64,000 nt of DNA from Pseudomonas sp. W4I3 (GCF_030816195.1 NZ_JAUSXS010000001.1:4735501-4799500); one strand, 5' to 3'; positions 42,634-52,121 are shown, numbered from the stretch's first letter. Notes: generated from the letters alone by a model not told the origin. Numbers and translations: made by a program.

Positions 42634-42809
42634 GCTGAACCCTTCATGAAAGATGCGGGTGATTAGAAAAGGCACGGATTAAGCGCGCATTATGCCGCTA
42701 ACTTCGCAACACCAGATAATCCCTACGCTCTAGAATAGCTCCCGGTTAATCATCGGTTAATCAACGCCACACATTGTGTGCCTCACTTGCATCGAACTAA
42801 GGCTGGACC

Positions 42810-44537
42810 ATGCGGCATCTATTGACCTTTCTGCTGGTGTTGTTCGCGGGGTTGGCCCAGGCCGCGCCGGGCAACCCTTTCGAGACCAAACCCGATTTTC
42901 TGCCGGTGGGCAAAGCCTTTACGTTTACCTCCGAGCGTCTTGAAAGTGGCGAGACCCAGCTGTATTGGCAGATTGCCGATGGTTATTACCTGTACCAGCA
43001 GCGCATGAAATTCGACGGCCTGGCCGAGAAGCCCGTGTTGCCCCAGGGGGAAGCCCACAGCGATGAATTCTTCGGCGAACAGCAGGTGTATCGCCAGGGC
43101 CTGGAAGTGAAGATCCCGGCCGGCGCCACCGGCCAGGTCAAGCTGGGCTGGCAGGGCTGCGCCGATGCCGGCCTGTGCTACCCGCCGCAATCGATCACCG
43201 TGGACCTGGGCGGTAACCCGGCGGTCGCCGCCACCGCCCAGGCCCAGGACCAGAGCCTGGCCAGCGACCTGCAACAGCGCAGCCTGGGCTGGAGCCTGCT
43301 GATCTTTTTTGGCCTGGGCCTGTTGCTGGCATTTGCCCCCTGCTCGCTGCCGATGCTGCCGATCCTTGCCGGATTGGTGGTGGGCAGCGGCGCCAGCCCG
43401 CGTCGCGGCTTTGCCCTGGCCAGCAGCTACGTGGTGTGCATGGCGCTGGTGTATGCCGCGCTGGGCGTAATGGCCGCGTTGCTCGGCGGCAACCTCGCCG
43501 CGCTGCTGCAAACCCCGTGGATCCTCGGCAGTTTCGCCGCCTTGTTCGTGATTCTCGCCCTGCCGATGTTCGGCTTCTTTGAACTGCAACTGCCGGCCTT
43601 CCTGCGTGACCGCCTCGACAACGTCAGCCGCAAGCAAAGCGGTGGCAGCCTGATCGGCGCCGGCGTTCTCGGCGCGTTGTCCGGTCTGCTGGTGGGCCCC
43701 TGCATGACTGCGCCCCTGGCCGGCGCGCTGCTGTATATCGCCCAGAGCGGCAACGCGCTGCACGGTGGCCTGATCCTGTTCGCCATGGGCATCGGCATCG
43801 GCATCCCACTGTTGCTGCTGGTCACCGTGGGCAACCGTTTCCTGCCCAAGCCGGGCACCTGGATGAACATACTCAAGGGCGTCTTCGGCTTCCTGTTCCT
43901 CGGTACCGCCGTGCTGATGATTCGCCCGGTGGTCGGCGAAAGCCTGTGGATCGGCCTGTGGGGCGCGCTGGCACTGGTCATGGCCTATTGCGGCTGGACG
44001 CTGGCCCGTGAACACGGCCTGGCCGCCAGGGTGTTTGGCGCAGGCTCGGTGGTGCTGGGCCTGTGGGGCGCGGTACTGGTGGTGGGCGCGGCGGGTGGCA
44101 GCGATGAGCTATGGCAACCGCTGAAGGTCTACAGCGGCTCGCGGGTTGCTGCGGCAACCAGCACGCATGATGCATTCATGACCATCAATGACCCCGCCGC
44201 ACTGCAAGGCCAACTCGACAGCGCCAAGGCACAGGGCCAATGGGTACTGGTGGATTACTACGCCGACTGGTGCGTGTCGTGCAAGATCATGGAAAAACAG
44301 GTGTTCGGCCAACCTGAAGTGATGGACGCCTTGAAAGAGGTGCGCCTGCTGCGCCTGGACGTTACCGCCGACAACGCCGCCAGCCGCGAGCTGCTCGGCC
44401 GCTATAAAGTGCCTGGGCCCCCGAGCTTCGTCTGGATCGGCCCGGACGGTGAAGAGCGTCGCGCCCATCGCATCACTGGCGAAGTGGATGCCGCCGCCTT
44501 CCTGCAACGCTGGACGCAAACCCGAGACGCGCGCTGA
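42810..44537 (+). CDS. dsbD: thiol:disulfide interchange protein DsbD
   Basis: A 575-residue protein passing electrons from cytoplasmic thioredoxin to the periplasm to reduce DsbC/DsbG-type isomerases. N-terminal signal peptide (LVLFAGLAQA), periplasmic alpha domain with the Cys pair in CADAGLCYPP (about residues 115-124), eight-helix core with Cys in APCSLPMLPI and GPCMTAP, then the C-terminal thioredoxin-like domain with DWCVSCKIME (about residue 485). The first gene of the dsbD-thioredoxin-dsbG operon, overlapping the next gene by 1 base. Confidence 0.95.
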   Translation: MRHLLTFLLVLFAGLAQAAPGNPFETKPDFLPVGKAFTFTSERLESGETQLYWQIADGYYLYQQRMKFDGLAEKPVLPQGEAHSDEFFGEQQVYRQGLEVKIPAGATGQVKLGWQGCADAGLCYPPQSITVDLGGNPAVAATAQAQDQSLASDLQQRSLGWSLLIFFGLGLLLAFAPCSLPMLPILAGLVVGSGASPRRGFALASSYVVCMALVYAALGVMAALLGGNLAALLQTPWILGSFAALFVILALPMFGFFELQLPAFLRDRLDNVSRKQSGGSLIGAGVLGALSGLLVGPCMTAPLAGALLYIAQSGNALHGGLILFAMGIGIGIPLLLLVTVGNRFLPKPGTWMNILKGVFGFLFLGTAVLMIRPVVGESLWIGLWGALALVMAYCGWTLAREHGLAARVFGAGSVVLGLWGAVLVVGAAGGSDELWQPLKVYSGSRVAAATSTHDAFMTINDPAALQGQLDSAKAQGQWVLVDYYADWCVSCKIMEKQVFGQPEVMDALKEVRLLRLDVTADNAASRELLGRYKVPGPPSFVWIGPDGEERRAHRITGEVDAAAFLQRWTQTRDAR

Positions 44538-45382
44538 TGCTGACCCTCACCATCGGCACCTTCGCCATCGCCCTGAATCACATCCTGCTGATCAGCGCGC
44601 TGATCCTCGCCACCCTGGTGGGCTGGCGCGTGGCCAAACGCGGCGGCGAAAACCCGGAGTCGGTGCTGTTCAGCCTGTTCCTGCTGGGCATGCTGACCGC
44701 CCGCGTCAGCTTTGTGCTGATGTACTGGAGCGAGTACAGCAACGACTGGCTGCAGATGGTCGACCTGCGCGATGGCGGCTTTCTCGCCTGGCCCGGGATT
44801 ATCGCCTTGGTGCTGGGTGCGCTGGCCTACGGTTGGCGACGCCCGGCCCTGCGCAAGCCGCTGAGCGCCGGGGTGATCAGCGGCCTGCTGTTCTGGGGCA
44901 TGGCCAGCCTCTCCCTGAACCTTTACGACAAGGGCTCGCAACTGCCGGATATCACCTTGCGCGACGCCAACGGCAACGTGGTGCAACTGGCCGACTACAA
45001 AGGCGGCCCGCTGGTGATCAACCTCTGGGCCACCTGGTGCCCGCCGTGCCGTCGAGAAATGCCGGTGCTGGAACGCTCCCAGCACCAACGCCCGGACGTC
45101 ACCTTCCTGTTCGTCAACCAGGCCGAGAGCATGCAAAGCGTCAGCACTTACCTGGCCACTCAGGGCCTGAACCTCGACAACGTGCTATTCGACGCCAGCG
45201 GTCGCCTCGGCCAGGCCGTCGGCTCCATGGCTTTACCCACCACGCTGTTCTATACCGCCGACGGACGCCTGATCAACAGCCACCTTGGCGAGTTGTCCCA
45301 AGCCAGCCTGGCCCGTGCCATGGAACCCTTCGACACCGCCCCACAAAGGAAACCCACATGCCTCGCCTCCGCCACCTGCTGA
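44537..45382 (+). CDS. membrane-anchored TlpA/DsbE-like thioredoxin
   Basis: A 281-residue protein with four N-terminal membrane helices (residues about 10-125), distantly like the prolipoprotein diacylglyceryl transferase fold, and a periplasmic thioredoxin domain with LWATWCPPCRREMPVLE (about residue 165) and cis-Pro in SMALPTTLFY. The P. aeruginosa counterpart is PA2477, in the same gene order. It may receive electrons from DsbD and reduce a partner in the same operon. It overlaps dsbG by 25 bp. Confidence 0.9.
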   Translation: MLTLTIGTFAIALNHILLISALILATLVGWRVAKRGGENPESVLFSLFLLGMLTARVSFVLMYWSEYSNDWLQMVDLRDGGFLAWPGIIALVLGALAYGWRRPALRKPLSAGVISGLLFWGMASLSLNLYDKGSQLPDITLRDANGNVVQLADYKGGPLVINLWATWCPPCRREMPVLERSQHQRPDVTFLFVNQAESMQSVSTYLATQGLNLDNVLFDASGRLGQAVGSMALPTTLFYTADGRLINSHLGELSQASLARAMEPFDTAPQRKPTCLASATC

Positions 45383-46119
45383 CCCTGCTGCCTTTGACCC
45401 TGGCCGCCACGCTGGCCCAGGCCGAAGACTGGCCGGCCCCGATCAAACAGATCGAAGCCAAGGGCGCCAAGATCCTCGGTAAGTTCGACGCCCCCAGCGG
45501 CCTCACCGGTTACGCGGCGCAATACCAGAACCGCGGCATGGCGCTGTACCTGACCGCCGACGGCAACAGCGTGCTCGCCGGCAACCTGTACGACGCCCAG
45601 GGCAATGACCTGAGCAGCGCGCCCCTGGAAAAACTGGTGTACGCGCCGATGGCCAAGGAAGTCTGGGCCAAGATGGAGAAGAGCAGCTGGATCCAGGACG
45701 GCGACAAAAACGCCCCGCGCACCGTCTACCTGTTCAGCGACCCCAACTGCCCGTACTGCAACATGTTCTGGGAACAGGCGCGGCCATGGGTCAAGGCCGG
45801 CAAGGTGCAACTGCGCCACATCATGGTCGGCATCATTCGCGAAGACAGCCCCGGCAAATCCGCCGCGCTGTTCGCCGCCAAGGACCCGCAAAAGGCCCTG
45901 GAAGCACATGAAGCCGCCGGCAAGGGCAGCAAGTTGCAGGCACTGGCCAAGATCCCGGCGGATATCGAAGCCAAGCTCGATGCCAATATGAAGTTGATGG
46001 AGGAGCTGGAGTTGTCGGCGACGCCGGCGATTTTCTATCTGGATGACAAGGGTGGTTTGCAGCAACAGCAGGGGGCGCCGTCGCCGGAGAAGTTGGTGAA
46101 GATTCTGGGGCCGAAATAG
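45358..46119 (+). CDS. dsbG: periplasmic disulfide isomerase/chaperone DsbG
   Basis: A 253-residue protein with a signal peptide (MPRLRHLLTLLPLTLAATLAQA) and the DsbC/DsbG fold. The N-terminal dimer domain is followed by the thioredoxin domain with FSDPNCPYCNMFWEQ, whose CPYC matches DsbG, and SATPAIFYLDDKG with cis-Pro. The start at 45358 follows AAAGGA and lies inside the previous gene's end, so it is translationally coupled. DsbD reduces it. A rho-independent terminator follows. Confidence 0.94.
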   Translation: MPRLRHLLTLLPLTLAATLAQAEDWPAPIKQIEAKGAKILGKFDAPSGLTGYAAQYQNRGMALYLTADGNSVLAGNLYDAQGNDLSSAPLEKLVYAPMAKEVWAKMEKSSWIQDGDKNAPRTVYLFSDPNCPYCNMFWEQARPWVKAGKVQLRHIMVGIIREDSPGKSAALFAAKDPQKALEAHEAAGKGSKLQALAKIPADIEAKLDANMKLMEELELSATPAIFYLDDKGGLQQQQGAPSPEKLVKILGPK

Positions 46120-46142
46120 AACGCCCTAATATCTAACGAAAG

Positions 46143-46171
46143 AGGCCTCCATTACTGGAGGCCTTGTTTTT
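46143..46171 (+). terminator. bidirectional terminator after dsbG
   Basis: AGGCCTCC-6 bases-GGAGGCCT followed by TGTTTTT on the plus strand, 24 bp after the dsbG stop. On the minus strand the stem is followed by CTTTC, so it may also end the opposite gene. Confidence 0.9.
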
Positions 46172-46193
46172 GATACGCCTCAACAGCGCCAGA

Positions 46194-46382
46194 TCAAATG
46201 TTCTCCTTCACCGTGAGCTGAGTCACTTCAAAATCATTAATCGGGTCTATCCCCATCACCGCATTGTGGAAAGCGAGCCTCATGGTACTTGAGGAGGCGA
46301 CGAAACCGCCCTCTAGTAACTGCCAGGCTTACCGACAACATTGCCCACCGGGTCACGATCCAGGCGCTGAATGTATAGCGGC
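46194..46382 (-). pseudogene. decayed C-terminal piece of the large paralogue family
   Basis: On the minus strand the bases after the 907-residue gene's stop read LYIQRLDRDPVGNVVGKPGSY, a stop and a one-base shift, then LLEGGFVASSSTMRLAFHNA ... FEVTQLTVKENI and TGA at 46194. This follows the spacing of the neighbouring C-terminus (VTFYDPAGNMV ... GGFWVELVTSPGTTVAWMTI ... FSMCYR). It looks like an old C-terminal domain left behind and frameshifted, with the terminator directly after its stop. Similarity was seen by eye and is partial. Confidence 0.5.
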
Positions 46383-46389
46383 GCCCTGC

Positions 46390-47217
46390 TTACACCCGGT
46401 AGCACATGCTGAAGTTATCGATAAACGAATAGTCCTCTACAAGTATCGTCATCCACGCCACCGTGGTCCCAGGCGACGTGACCAACTCGACCCAAAAACC
46501 GCCTCGCCAATCATCGGGATAAGTCTCTTGCCGGACCATATTTCCGGCTGGGTCATAAAAGGTGACTGTCGCTGGGCGTTGTTTCCAGGCCCAACTGAAC
46601 CTGACAGATTCCAGTTCACGACTGAAATCAAATCGATGCAGTTGCGGTGGAATTTGATGATCAGAATTTTGGCACATGACAAAGTGCTTACCCGAGTAGT
46701 AGCTGTCATTACCATAGGTACCTATACCCGCCAAACCCGCCCCCGAGGTAAAGGTTATTTTCATCAAATCCGTCTGAATACTGCCGCCTGCGGCAAACAT
46801 CCCCAACGCCAGCCCTTCAAAGCGCTCCACCTGGCAGATCAGTTGCCGCTTCACTATCAGGTTCAATACTGGGAAAGTGATGGAACTCCTTTCTGGTTCA
46901 TTGCTATCTGGCGCTGCCATACAGGTGACCGTCAGGGGAGAATCATGTTTTAGCAGCAAAAGATCTGATCGACTCAGCGTTTGAGAGAGCCCCGCTTGGG
47001 CCTCCTCCGGGGTAAGCGGGCGGCCCTTCACCACGTAGAAAGTATGCTCAGTTCCATCCTTTTTAATACCCGTGCATTTGAGCCAGACACATTGTCCGGC
47101 CAACGCAAACCACCAGGGTTCAACTGTGATTAAAGCATCTGCGGGGAAGGTAGCCAGATCGAGAATGCCGTATTGAGTAGCACGTGGCGTAGCCTGCTCC
47201 ACCACTGGCGTCGGCAG
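46390..47217. repeat. near-identical 3' cassette, copy in paralogue A
   Basis: About 828 bp matching 49387-50214 with a constant offset of 2,997 bases and only a handful of single-base changes (for example at 46619, 46660, 46828-46832). Similarity drops sharply on the upstream side at the codons for LPTPVVEQ. Confidence 0.9.
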
Positions 47218-49113
47218 GCGCACCGGCACGCTGATGTGCAGGTTGAGATCCTTTGACGTCTGCACCTTGCACGCACTGGTGACGGTGTAGTTGATCTTCA
47301 CCGTTTTGCCGATGCTTTCGATCACCGCCTCTCGAGGGACCAGAAAAGTAGTGGTTCCACTGGCGCTGCCCGGCTGGGACTCCAACGGCCAGCACGTTCC
47401 GTTTGGCTGCGTCCAACACAGACTGAGGGTGTGGGTGGGATGGTTGCCGAGGTAACTCGCCTCGACATGCACGCCATCTCGTCCATTCCACACGGTCAGC
47501 TCGTTGCCCACGGCTTCTGTGACTGTTGGGGCCAGTAACTCAAGAGGCTCCTGCTCAATGGTGAATGTCTGTACGGGAAACGCGTGTGCACTCTCGAACG
47601 TGTCCTTCTCACAGAAACTCAACGCAAAATGCAGTTCGAACGTACTGCAATCAGCCAGTTCCTGCAGCGCGGCCCTGGGGATAGGTGCGATCACACCCTG
47701 CGCTTTCCAGGCATCCGTCATCGTTGCCCTTTCCAGGATATCGAAGCGGTAAGCACGGCCATCTTCATACTTGCCCACGAACCACATCCAGCAATAACTC
47801 GAACACACGCTGTAGGCCGGTACCGGCACCCTCGCCGTGGCATCCCCTTTGAACGTAGTAAGGCTAAGGATTGTTTTAGTCGCTTCCTCTATCTGCGCAG
47901 GGGGGAATGTTGGGGTAAGGACGTTGATGACGCGTACAGGTGAAGATTGTTCATTGTCGTTGAAGCCAAGGGTATAGCTAAGCGTCATAGCCTGGGTGAA
48001 AAAGCACGCCACCACGCAGGCCGACAATTTGATACACGGCAGGTCCCCGTCCTGCTCAAGCGTTACATGGCCTAGCAGCTTCTTCGCGTAACCGGGCCCG
48101 CTTACATAAAACTTCACCTCGTCGCCTTTATAAGCATCAAGGCCGGGAATGATGACCTCCCCTCCCTCTCGGGTGTTCTCAGGGTTAAGGCACCACTCAT
48201 CGTTGTATTGCACAGACTGCCTCAGGTGCGGAGGCGGCAGGTCTAAGCCTGGTGCCACGATCAACGCAGCAGTACGGCGCCGCTGAACTTCGAGCGCATT
48301 TCGCGGTAGGCGCGTTTCAAGATGCGGATCAATGTCAGCAGGGGGTTCAGCCGGTAAGCCGCTGGTGATCCAGGCAGACTGAAGTGTGATGGACCTCCAT
48401 GGTTTGCGCCGTGACAGCCAGCCCCGTGCAATCTCGGGTCGCAGCGCATCACCGCTGGCGACCTCTTCTTCAGTCAACCTATGGTCGTAAATCACGGTGT
48501 AGAACTCATGCGGAGGAACGTCTTGCTCAGTGACCGCTGTGCAGTACACCTTATCGCCCGCCTTCGCCAGCGGGTGGAGCGGCACAATAACCGTCTCGTT
48601 CCCTTCATGGTCCTTCATGTCATAGGTAGGCGTGTTATGCAGGATTTTTTCGTGAAGCAGTCGAGGCGCAAGCGCTTCACTTTCACTTGCCGGGTAGAAC
48701 GATATGCCCACTTCCTTGACCAGAGAAGCGGCGAGCTGACCTTGCGATCTGCCTGTATATGAAAAAAGGGCAGTGAACCCCATAAGCCTCGTCAAGTAGC
48801 TCAAGGGAATTTCAATCTCCCTGGCCCCTGTCTCACCGCTCGAATCCACCAGATTCTCAAGTACAAGTTCAGGCGCCTCCTTTGCGCTGAACGTGACGGT
48901 GATGTCTGATCCGTCCATACGTGGATCGACAGTCAGGTATGAGCCTTTCATTGCGGACGGAACAACAATCCCGTGGACCTCGCTGGAAATCAATGGGGCG
49001 TTGACTTCCATCGCACTGGGCTGAGCCGCTTTCGATTCAGGGTTCTGTGGCTTTGGCGCGCCGTCGGCGCTCGCTGAGATCTTGGGGGTTGCAGGGGGTG
49101 TTTGCTTAGCCAT
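46390..49113 (-). CDS. large repetitive protein of unknown function (paralogue A)
   Basis: A 907-residue protein, no signal peptide, no membrane segments. It is built of successive beta-rich segments with recurring patterns such as V.EA.G..L..W.G...V and IPL..L-type strands, resembling Ig-like modules. The last 275 residues are nearly identical to paralogue B, and the middle parts are also similar. GGAG precedes the ATG. The upstream region has a terminator-like hairpin and an ACTGT-N8-ACAGT repeat, both also found before paralogue B. Family and function are not recognised; it may be a surface or secreted protein using a non-classical route. Confidence 0.75.
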   Translation of the reverse strand: MAKQTPPATPKISASADGAPKPQNPESKAAQPSAMEVNAPLISSEVHGIVVPSAMKGSYLTVDPRMDGSDITVTFSAKEAPELVLENLVDSSGETGAREIEIPLSYLTRLMGFTALFSYTGRSQGQLAASLVKEVGISFYPASESEALAPRLLHEKILHNTPTYDMKDHEGNETVIVPLHPLAKAGDKVYCTAVTEQDVPPHEFYTVIYDHRLTEEEVASGDALRPEIARGWLSRRKPWRSITLQSAWITSGLPAEPPADIDPHLETRLPRNALEVQRRRTAALIVAPGLDLPPPHLRQSVQYNDEWCLNPENTREGGEVIIPGLDAYKGDEVKFYVSGPGYAKKLLGHVTLEQDGDLPCIKLSACVVACFFTQAMTLSYTLGFNDNEQSSPVRVINVLTPTFPPAQIEEATKTILSLTTFKGDATARVPVPAYSVCSSYCWMWFVGKYEDGRAYRFDILERATMTDAWKAQGVIAPIPRAALQELADCSTFELHFALSFCEKDTFESAHAFPVQTFTIEQEPLELLAPTVTEAVGNELTVWNGRDGVHVEASYLGNHPTHTLSLCWTQPNGTCWPLESQPGSASGTTTFLVPREAVIESIGKTVKINYTVTSACKVQTSKDLNLHISVPVRLPTPVVEQATPRATQYGILDLATFPADALITVEPWWFALAGQCVWLKCTGIKKDGTEHTFYVVKGRPLTPEEAQAGLSQTLSRSDLLLLKHDSPLTVTCMAAPDSNEPERSSITFPVLNLIVKRQLICQVERFEGLALGMFAAGGSIQTDLMKITFTSGAGLAGIGTYGNDSYYSGKHFVMCQNSDHQIPPQLHRFDFSRELESVRFSWAWKQRPATVTFYDPAGNMVRQETYPDDWRGGFWVELVTSPGTTVAWMTILVEDYSFIDNFSMCYRV

Positions 49114-49207
49114 GATAAAAACTCCGTGTTCAGGGTGCTTTTATATTTGGCCAATCCAAACGGCCAAGTCGTGCCCTGTAGTAGGTCTTTTTTTCTGGCC
49201 TGCATCT

Positions 49208-49225
49208 ACTGTCAGAATCGACAGT
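49208..49225. promoter_or_regulatory. ACTGT-N8-ACAGT repeat upstream of paralogue A
   Basis: ACTGTCAGAATCGACAGT; the counterpart before paralogue B (52062-52079) differs only in two central bases. It lies 95 bp before the start. Conserved position suggests an operator or promoter element. Confidence 0.4.
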
Positions 49226-49232
49226 TCTCACT

Positions 49233-49267
49233 GAAAAAGAGGCGCTACCCGACCAACGGACAGCGCC
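49233..49267 (-). terminator. terminator after paralogue B
   Basis: On the minus strand GGCGCTGTCCG ... GTAGCGCC followed by TCTTTTT, about 120 bp after the paralogue B stop. The same design follows pvdL (52088-52121). The gap 49268-49386 holds no gene that I recognise. Confidence 0.7.
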
Positions 49268-49386
49268 CTCCCTCCTGCATTGGCTGTGTACTTGAACAGT
49301 CCGTCAGGAGAATACCCGCACTCGGCGGGCACTCTTCTAGAACAACGACTCATGGGATTCGCTGACTGTGTATCAGCGAACACCGC

Positions 49387-50214
49387 TTACTCCCGGTAGC
49401 ACATGCTGAAGTTATCGATAAACGAATAGTCCTCTACAAGTATCGTCATCCACGCCACCGTGGTCCCAGGCGACGTGACCAACTCGACCCAAAAACCGCC
49501 TCGCCAATCATCGGGATAAGTCTCTTGCCGGACCATATTTCCGGCTGGGTCATAAAAGGTGACTGTCGCTGGGCGTTGTTTCCAGGCCCAACTGAACCTG
49601 ACAGATTCCAGTTCACGGCTGAAATCAAATCGATGCAGTTGCGGTGGAATTTGATGATCGGAATTTTGGCACATGACAAAGTGCTTACCCGAGTAGTAGC
49701 TGTCATTACCATAGGTACCTATACCCGCCAAACCCGCCCCCGAGGTAAAGGTTATTTTCATCAAATCCGTCTGAATACTGCCGCCTGCGGCAAACATCCC
49801 CAACGCCAGCCCTTCAAAGCGCTCTACATGGCAGATCAGTTGCCGCTTCACTATCAGGTTCAATACTGGGAAGGTGATGGAACTCCTTTCTGGTTCATTG
49901 CTATCTGGCGCTGCCATACAGGTGACCGTCAGGGGAGAATCATGTTTTAGCAGCAAAAGATCTGATCGACTCAGCGTTTGAGAGAGCCCCGCTTGGGCCT
50001 CCTCCGGGGTAAGCGGGCGGCCCTTCACCACGTAGAAAGTATGCTCAGTTCCATCCTTTTTAATACCCGTGCATTTGAGCCAGACACATTGTCCGGCCAA
50101 CGCAAACCACCAGGGTTCAACTGTGATTAAAGCATCTGCGGGGAAGGTAGTCAGATCGAGAATGCCGTATTGAGTAGCACGTGGCGTAGCCTGTTCCACC
50201 ACCGGCGTCGGCAA
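49387..50214. repeat. near-identical 3' cassette, copy in paralogue B
   Basis: Second copy of the segment at 46390-47217. The near-perfect identity of this part, against the diverged remainder of the two genes, points to recent gene conversion or segmental copying. Confidence 0.9.
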
Positions 50215-51984
50215 CCGCGTCGGCCTGCTGATCTTCAACGCAAAGGTTTTGGACGGTGCAAATTTACAGTCGCTGGTAACGGTGTAATCGATAAGGACTG
50301 TTTTCCCCGCGCCATGAATCACCGCTTCACGAGGGACCGTAAACTCGACATAGCCACGATCGCTGTCGCCGCCTTTGGAGCCAAGCGGCAGGACTGTACC
50401 GTTCGGGTTGATCCAACGTGCTGTAATCGTATGATGGTGACTCATGCGCGCGTAGGCTACCTGTACAGTCACACCATAGCGACCGTTCCAAATCGTCAGG
50501 TCTGAGCCATCGGCCTCAAGCACGGTCGCGGCTTTGAGATCCAAGTCTTTCTGGGTGACGTGCAGCTCCAATCGCCGGAAGTGCGTCGCGCTGTCCTTAT
50601 CGGACCGGCCATTGAAATTCACGGCAAAATGCACCTCAAGGTCGCTGCAATCCGCCAGTTTTTCCAACTCGAGCCGCGGCAACGGCGTATTGACGCCATT
50701 GGTTAGCCACTCACCCGTCACGGGCACGCCTTCCAGCACCTCAAAGCGATAGAGCGTGTCATCCTCTAACTTCCCAGTCACCCAAAGCCAGCACGGTTGA
50801 CCCAACGCAATGTAGGGCCAGCGGTCCACGGTGGCGGTGGCGTCACCTGTAAAATGATTGAGGTTCAGCGTACCGTTGGTGGCCTCCATGACGACCGGCT
50901 TTGGCAGCCCGCTGATCTCCAGCACTTTGACTGTCCGCGGCGACGGCGAGAACCACTCACTGCCATCGCACCGAATGACGCGGTACTTCAGCGTAATGTC
51001 TTGCTCAAAGTTCGCGCTGATCGCCGATGGCGGTACCGTAAACACCAGACTGCTTTCACCTTCGGCCGGTTGTCGACATTCCAGCAACGGCGAGCCCGGC
51101 CCAGGGGTGCCGGAAAATGTCGGGCACACCGTGTCCCCGCAGCACATGCCCTCGTAAGTCACGACTATATGTGCACCGTCAACCGTGTTCACCGGGTTGA
51201 CGACCCAAGCTTGGCCCGTGTGTACCGCCTCCCTCAATTCAGGCTCTGGGAGATCCAGATGGGGTTGCGTCAACAACTTGATTGATTTACCAGGAAACAG
51301 CCTGTAAGCCTGGTCGCCAGGGCCGTTAAACGCGACGAAAAAAGAAAAGAACAGTTTGCTGCCATGGGGAAAATCCATTAACTCACTCAGCAGCAAAGGT
51401 CTCTTCCAGCCACCGAGCGCTTCTGCTTCAGTCACCCGCTCCCCGTCAACCAACCATCTGTAGACGTTAGAGCCATCCGGCAGGGTGGCCGTGAGGCGTA
51501 ACTGAACGATCTGAATGGGATCAATAAATACCCAAGCTGGCACAACAACTTCGGGGTCTTTGCAGCACAACCTTGAGAGATCCAGCTCGTCGCCAACAGC
51601 CTGGGGTATATAGGGGGCGTGCAGGTCGTTGAACGGCAGCGTGACACGGATAAGCGCATCTGCGCTTTTGACTTCCTCACCCCCTCGCTTTATCAGGCAG
51701 TGAAACTCTGCGAAACGGTTGATACGCAACCCAAGGAAATAGGGCGAAATGTGAAAGTCGACGAACCCCTCCTCCACTCCGTGTTTCGGCCCAAAAGGCT
51801 CATATACCCCGAACGGTCTGCTGGCCCAGAACATCCAGATCTCATCGCCTTCGTCCATGCCTTCGTACGCGACGCGAACGGTAGCACCCGTTTCGTGCAA
51901 CCCCGTAGGGTCAAGACGCCCGTCCCGCGCTTCGAGCAGTGTCAGCTCGGGCACGATCGCAGCAGATTTTTCATTCATAGCCAT
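49387..51984 (-). CDS. large repetitive protein of unknown function (paralogue B)
   Basis: An 865-residue paralogue of the gene at 46390-49113. The start MAMNEKSAAIVPELTLLEA at 51984 is chosen because AAGGGAG lies just before it; nine codons upstream is an alternative. Beta-rich repeats alternate with segments such as VTVQVAYARMSHHHTIT and VVEQATPRATQYGILDL, the latter starting the shared C-terminal cassette. No signal peptide or membrane helix. It follows pvdL on the same strand but is separated from it by a terminator, so it probably has its own promoter. Function unknown. Confidence 0.75.
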   Translation of the reverse strand: MAMNEKSAAIVPELTLLEARDGRLDPTGLHETGATVRVAYEGMDEGDEIWMFWASRPFGVYEPFGPKHGVEEGFVDFHISPYFLGLRINRFAEFHCLIKRGGEEVKSADALIRVTLPFNDLHAPYIPQAVGDELDLSRLCCKDPEVVVPAWVFIDPIQIVQLRLTATLPDGSNVYRWLVDGERVTEAEALGGWKRPLLLSELMDFPHGSKLFFSFFVAFNGPGDQAYRLFPGKSIKLLTQPHLDLPEPELREAVHTGQAWVVNPVNTVDGAHIVVTYEGMCCGDTVCPTFSGTPGPGSPLLECRQPAEGESSLVFTVPPSAISANFEQDITLKYRVIRCDGSEWFSPSPRTVKVLEISGLPKPVVMEATNGTLNLNHFTGDATATVDRWPYIALGQPCWLWVTGKLEDDTLYRFEVLEGVPVTGEWLTNGVNTPLPRLELEKLADCSDLEVHFAVNFNGRSDKDSATHFRRLELHVTQKDLDLKAATVLEADGSDLTIWNGRYGVTVQVAYARMSHHHTITARWINPNGTVLPLGSKGGDSDRGYVEFTVPREAVIHGAGKTVLIDYTVTSDCKFAPSKTFALKISRPTRLPTPVVEQATPRATQYGILDLTTFPADALITVEPWWFALAGQCVWLKCTGIKKDGTEHTFYVVKGRPLTPEEAQAGLSQTLSRSDLLLLKHDSPLTVTCMAAPDSNEPERSSITFPVLNLIVKRQLICHVERFEGLALGMFAAGGSIQTDLMKITFTSGAGLAGIGTYGNDSYYSGKHFVMCQNSDHQIPPQLHRFDFSRELESVRFSWAWKQRPATVTFYDPAGNMVRQETYPDDWRGGFWVELVTSPGTTVAWMTILVEDYSFIDNFSMCYRE

Positions 51985-52061
51985 AACTCCCTTACGTGGA
52001 CTCATCGGCACCGAGACATCCGGTCACCGTCGAGTCTCACTCGCAAAGGAAGTGATTTCCT

Positions 52062-52079
52062 ACTGTCAGAATTCACAGT
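52062..52079. promoter_or_regulatory. ACTGT-N8-ACAGT repeat upstream of paralogue B
   Basis: ACTGTCAGAATTCACAGT, the second copy of the element at 49208-49225, 78 bp before the paralogue B start. Confidence 0.4.
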
Positions 52080-52087
52080 TCGGACCC

Positions 52088-52121
52088 GAAAAATGGCGCT
52101 ACCGGACCAACGGATAGCGCC
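52088..52121 (-). terminator. terminator of pvdL
   Basis: GGCGCTATCCG loop CGGTAGCGCC on the minus strand followed by ATTTTTC, 10 bp after the pvdL stop. Confidence 0.85.

Noticed and set aside
44449..46119. long 556-residue frame ending with dsbG
   Set aside because: Only its last 253 residues are DsbG; the earlier part is an out-of-frame reading of the dsbD 3' end and the thioredoxin gene.
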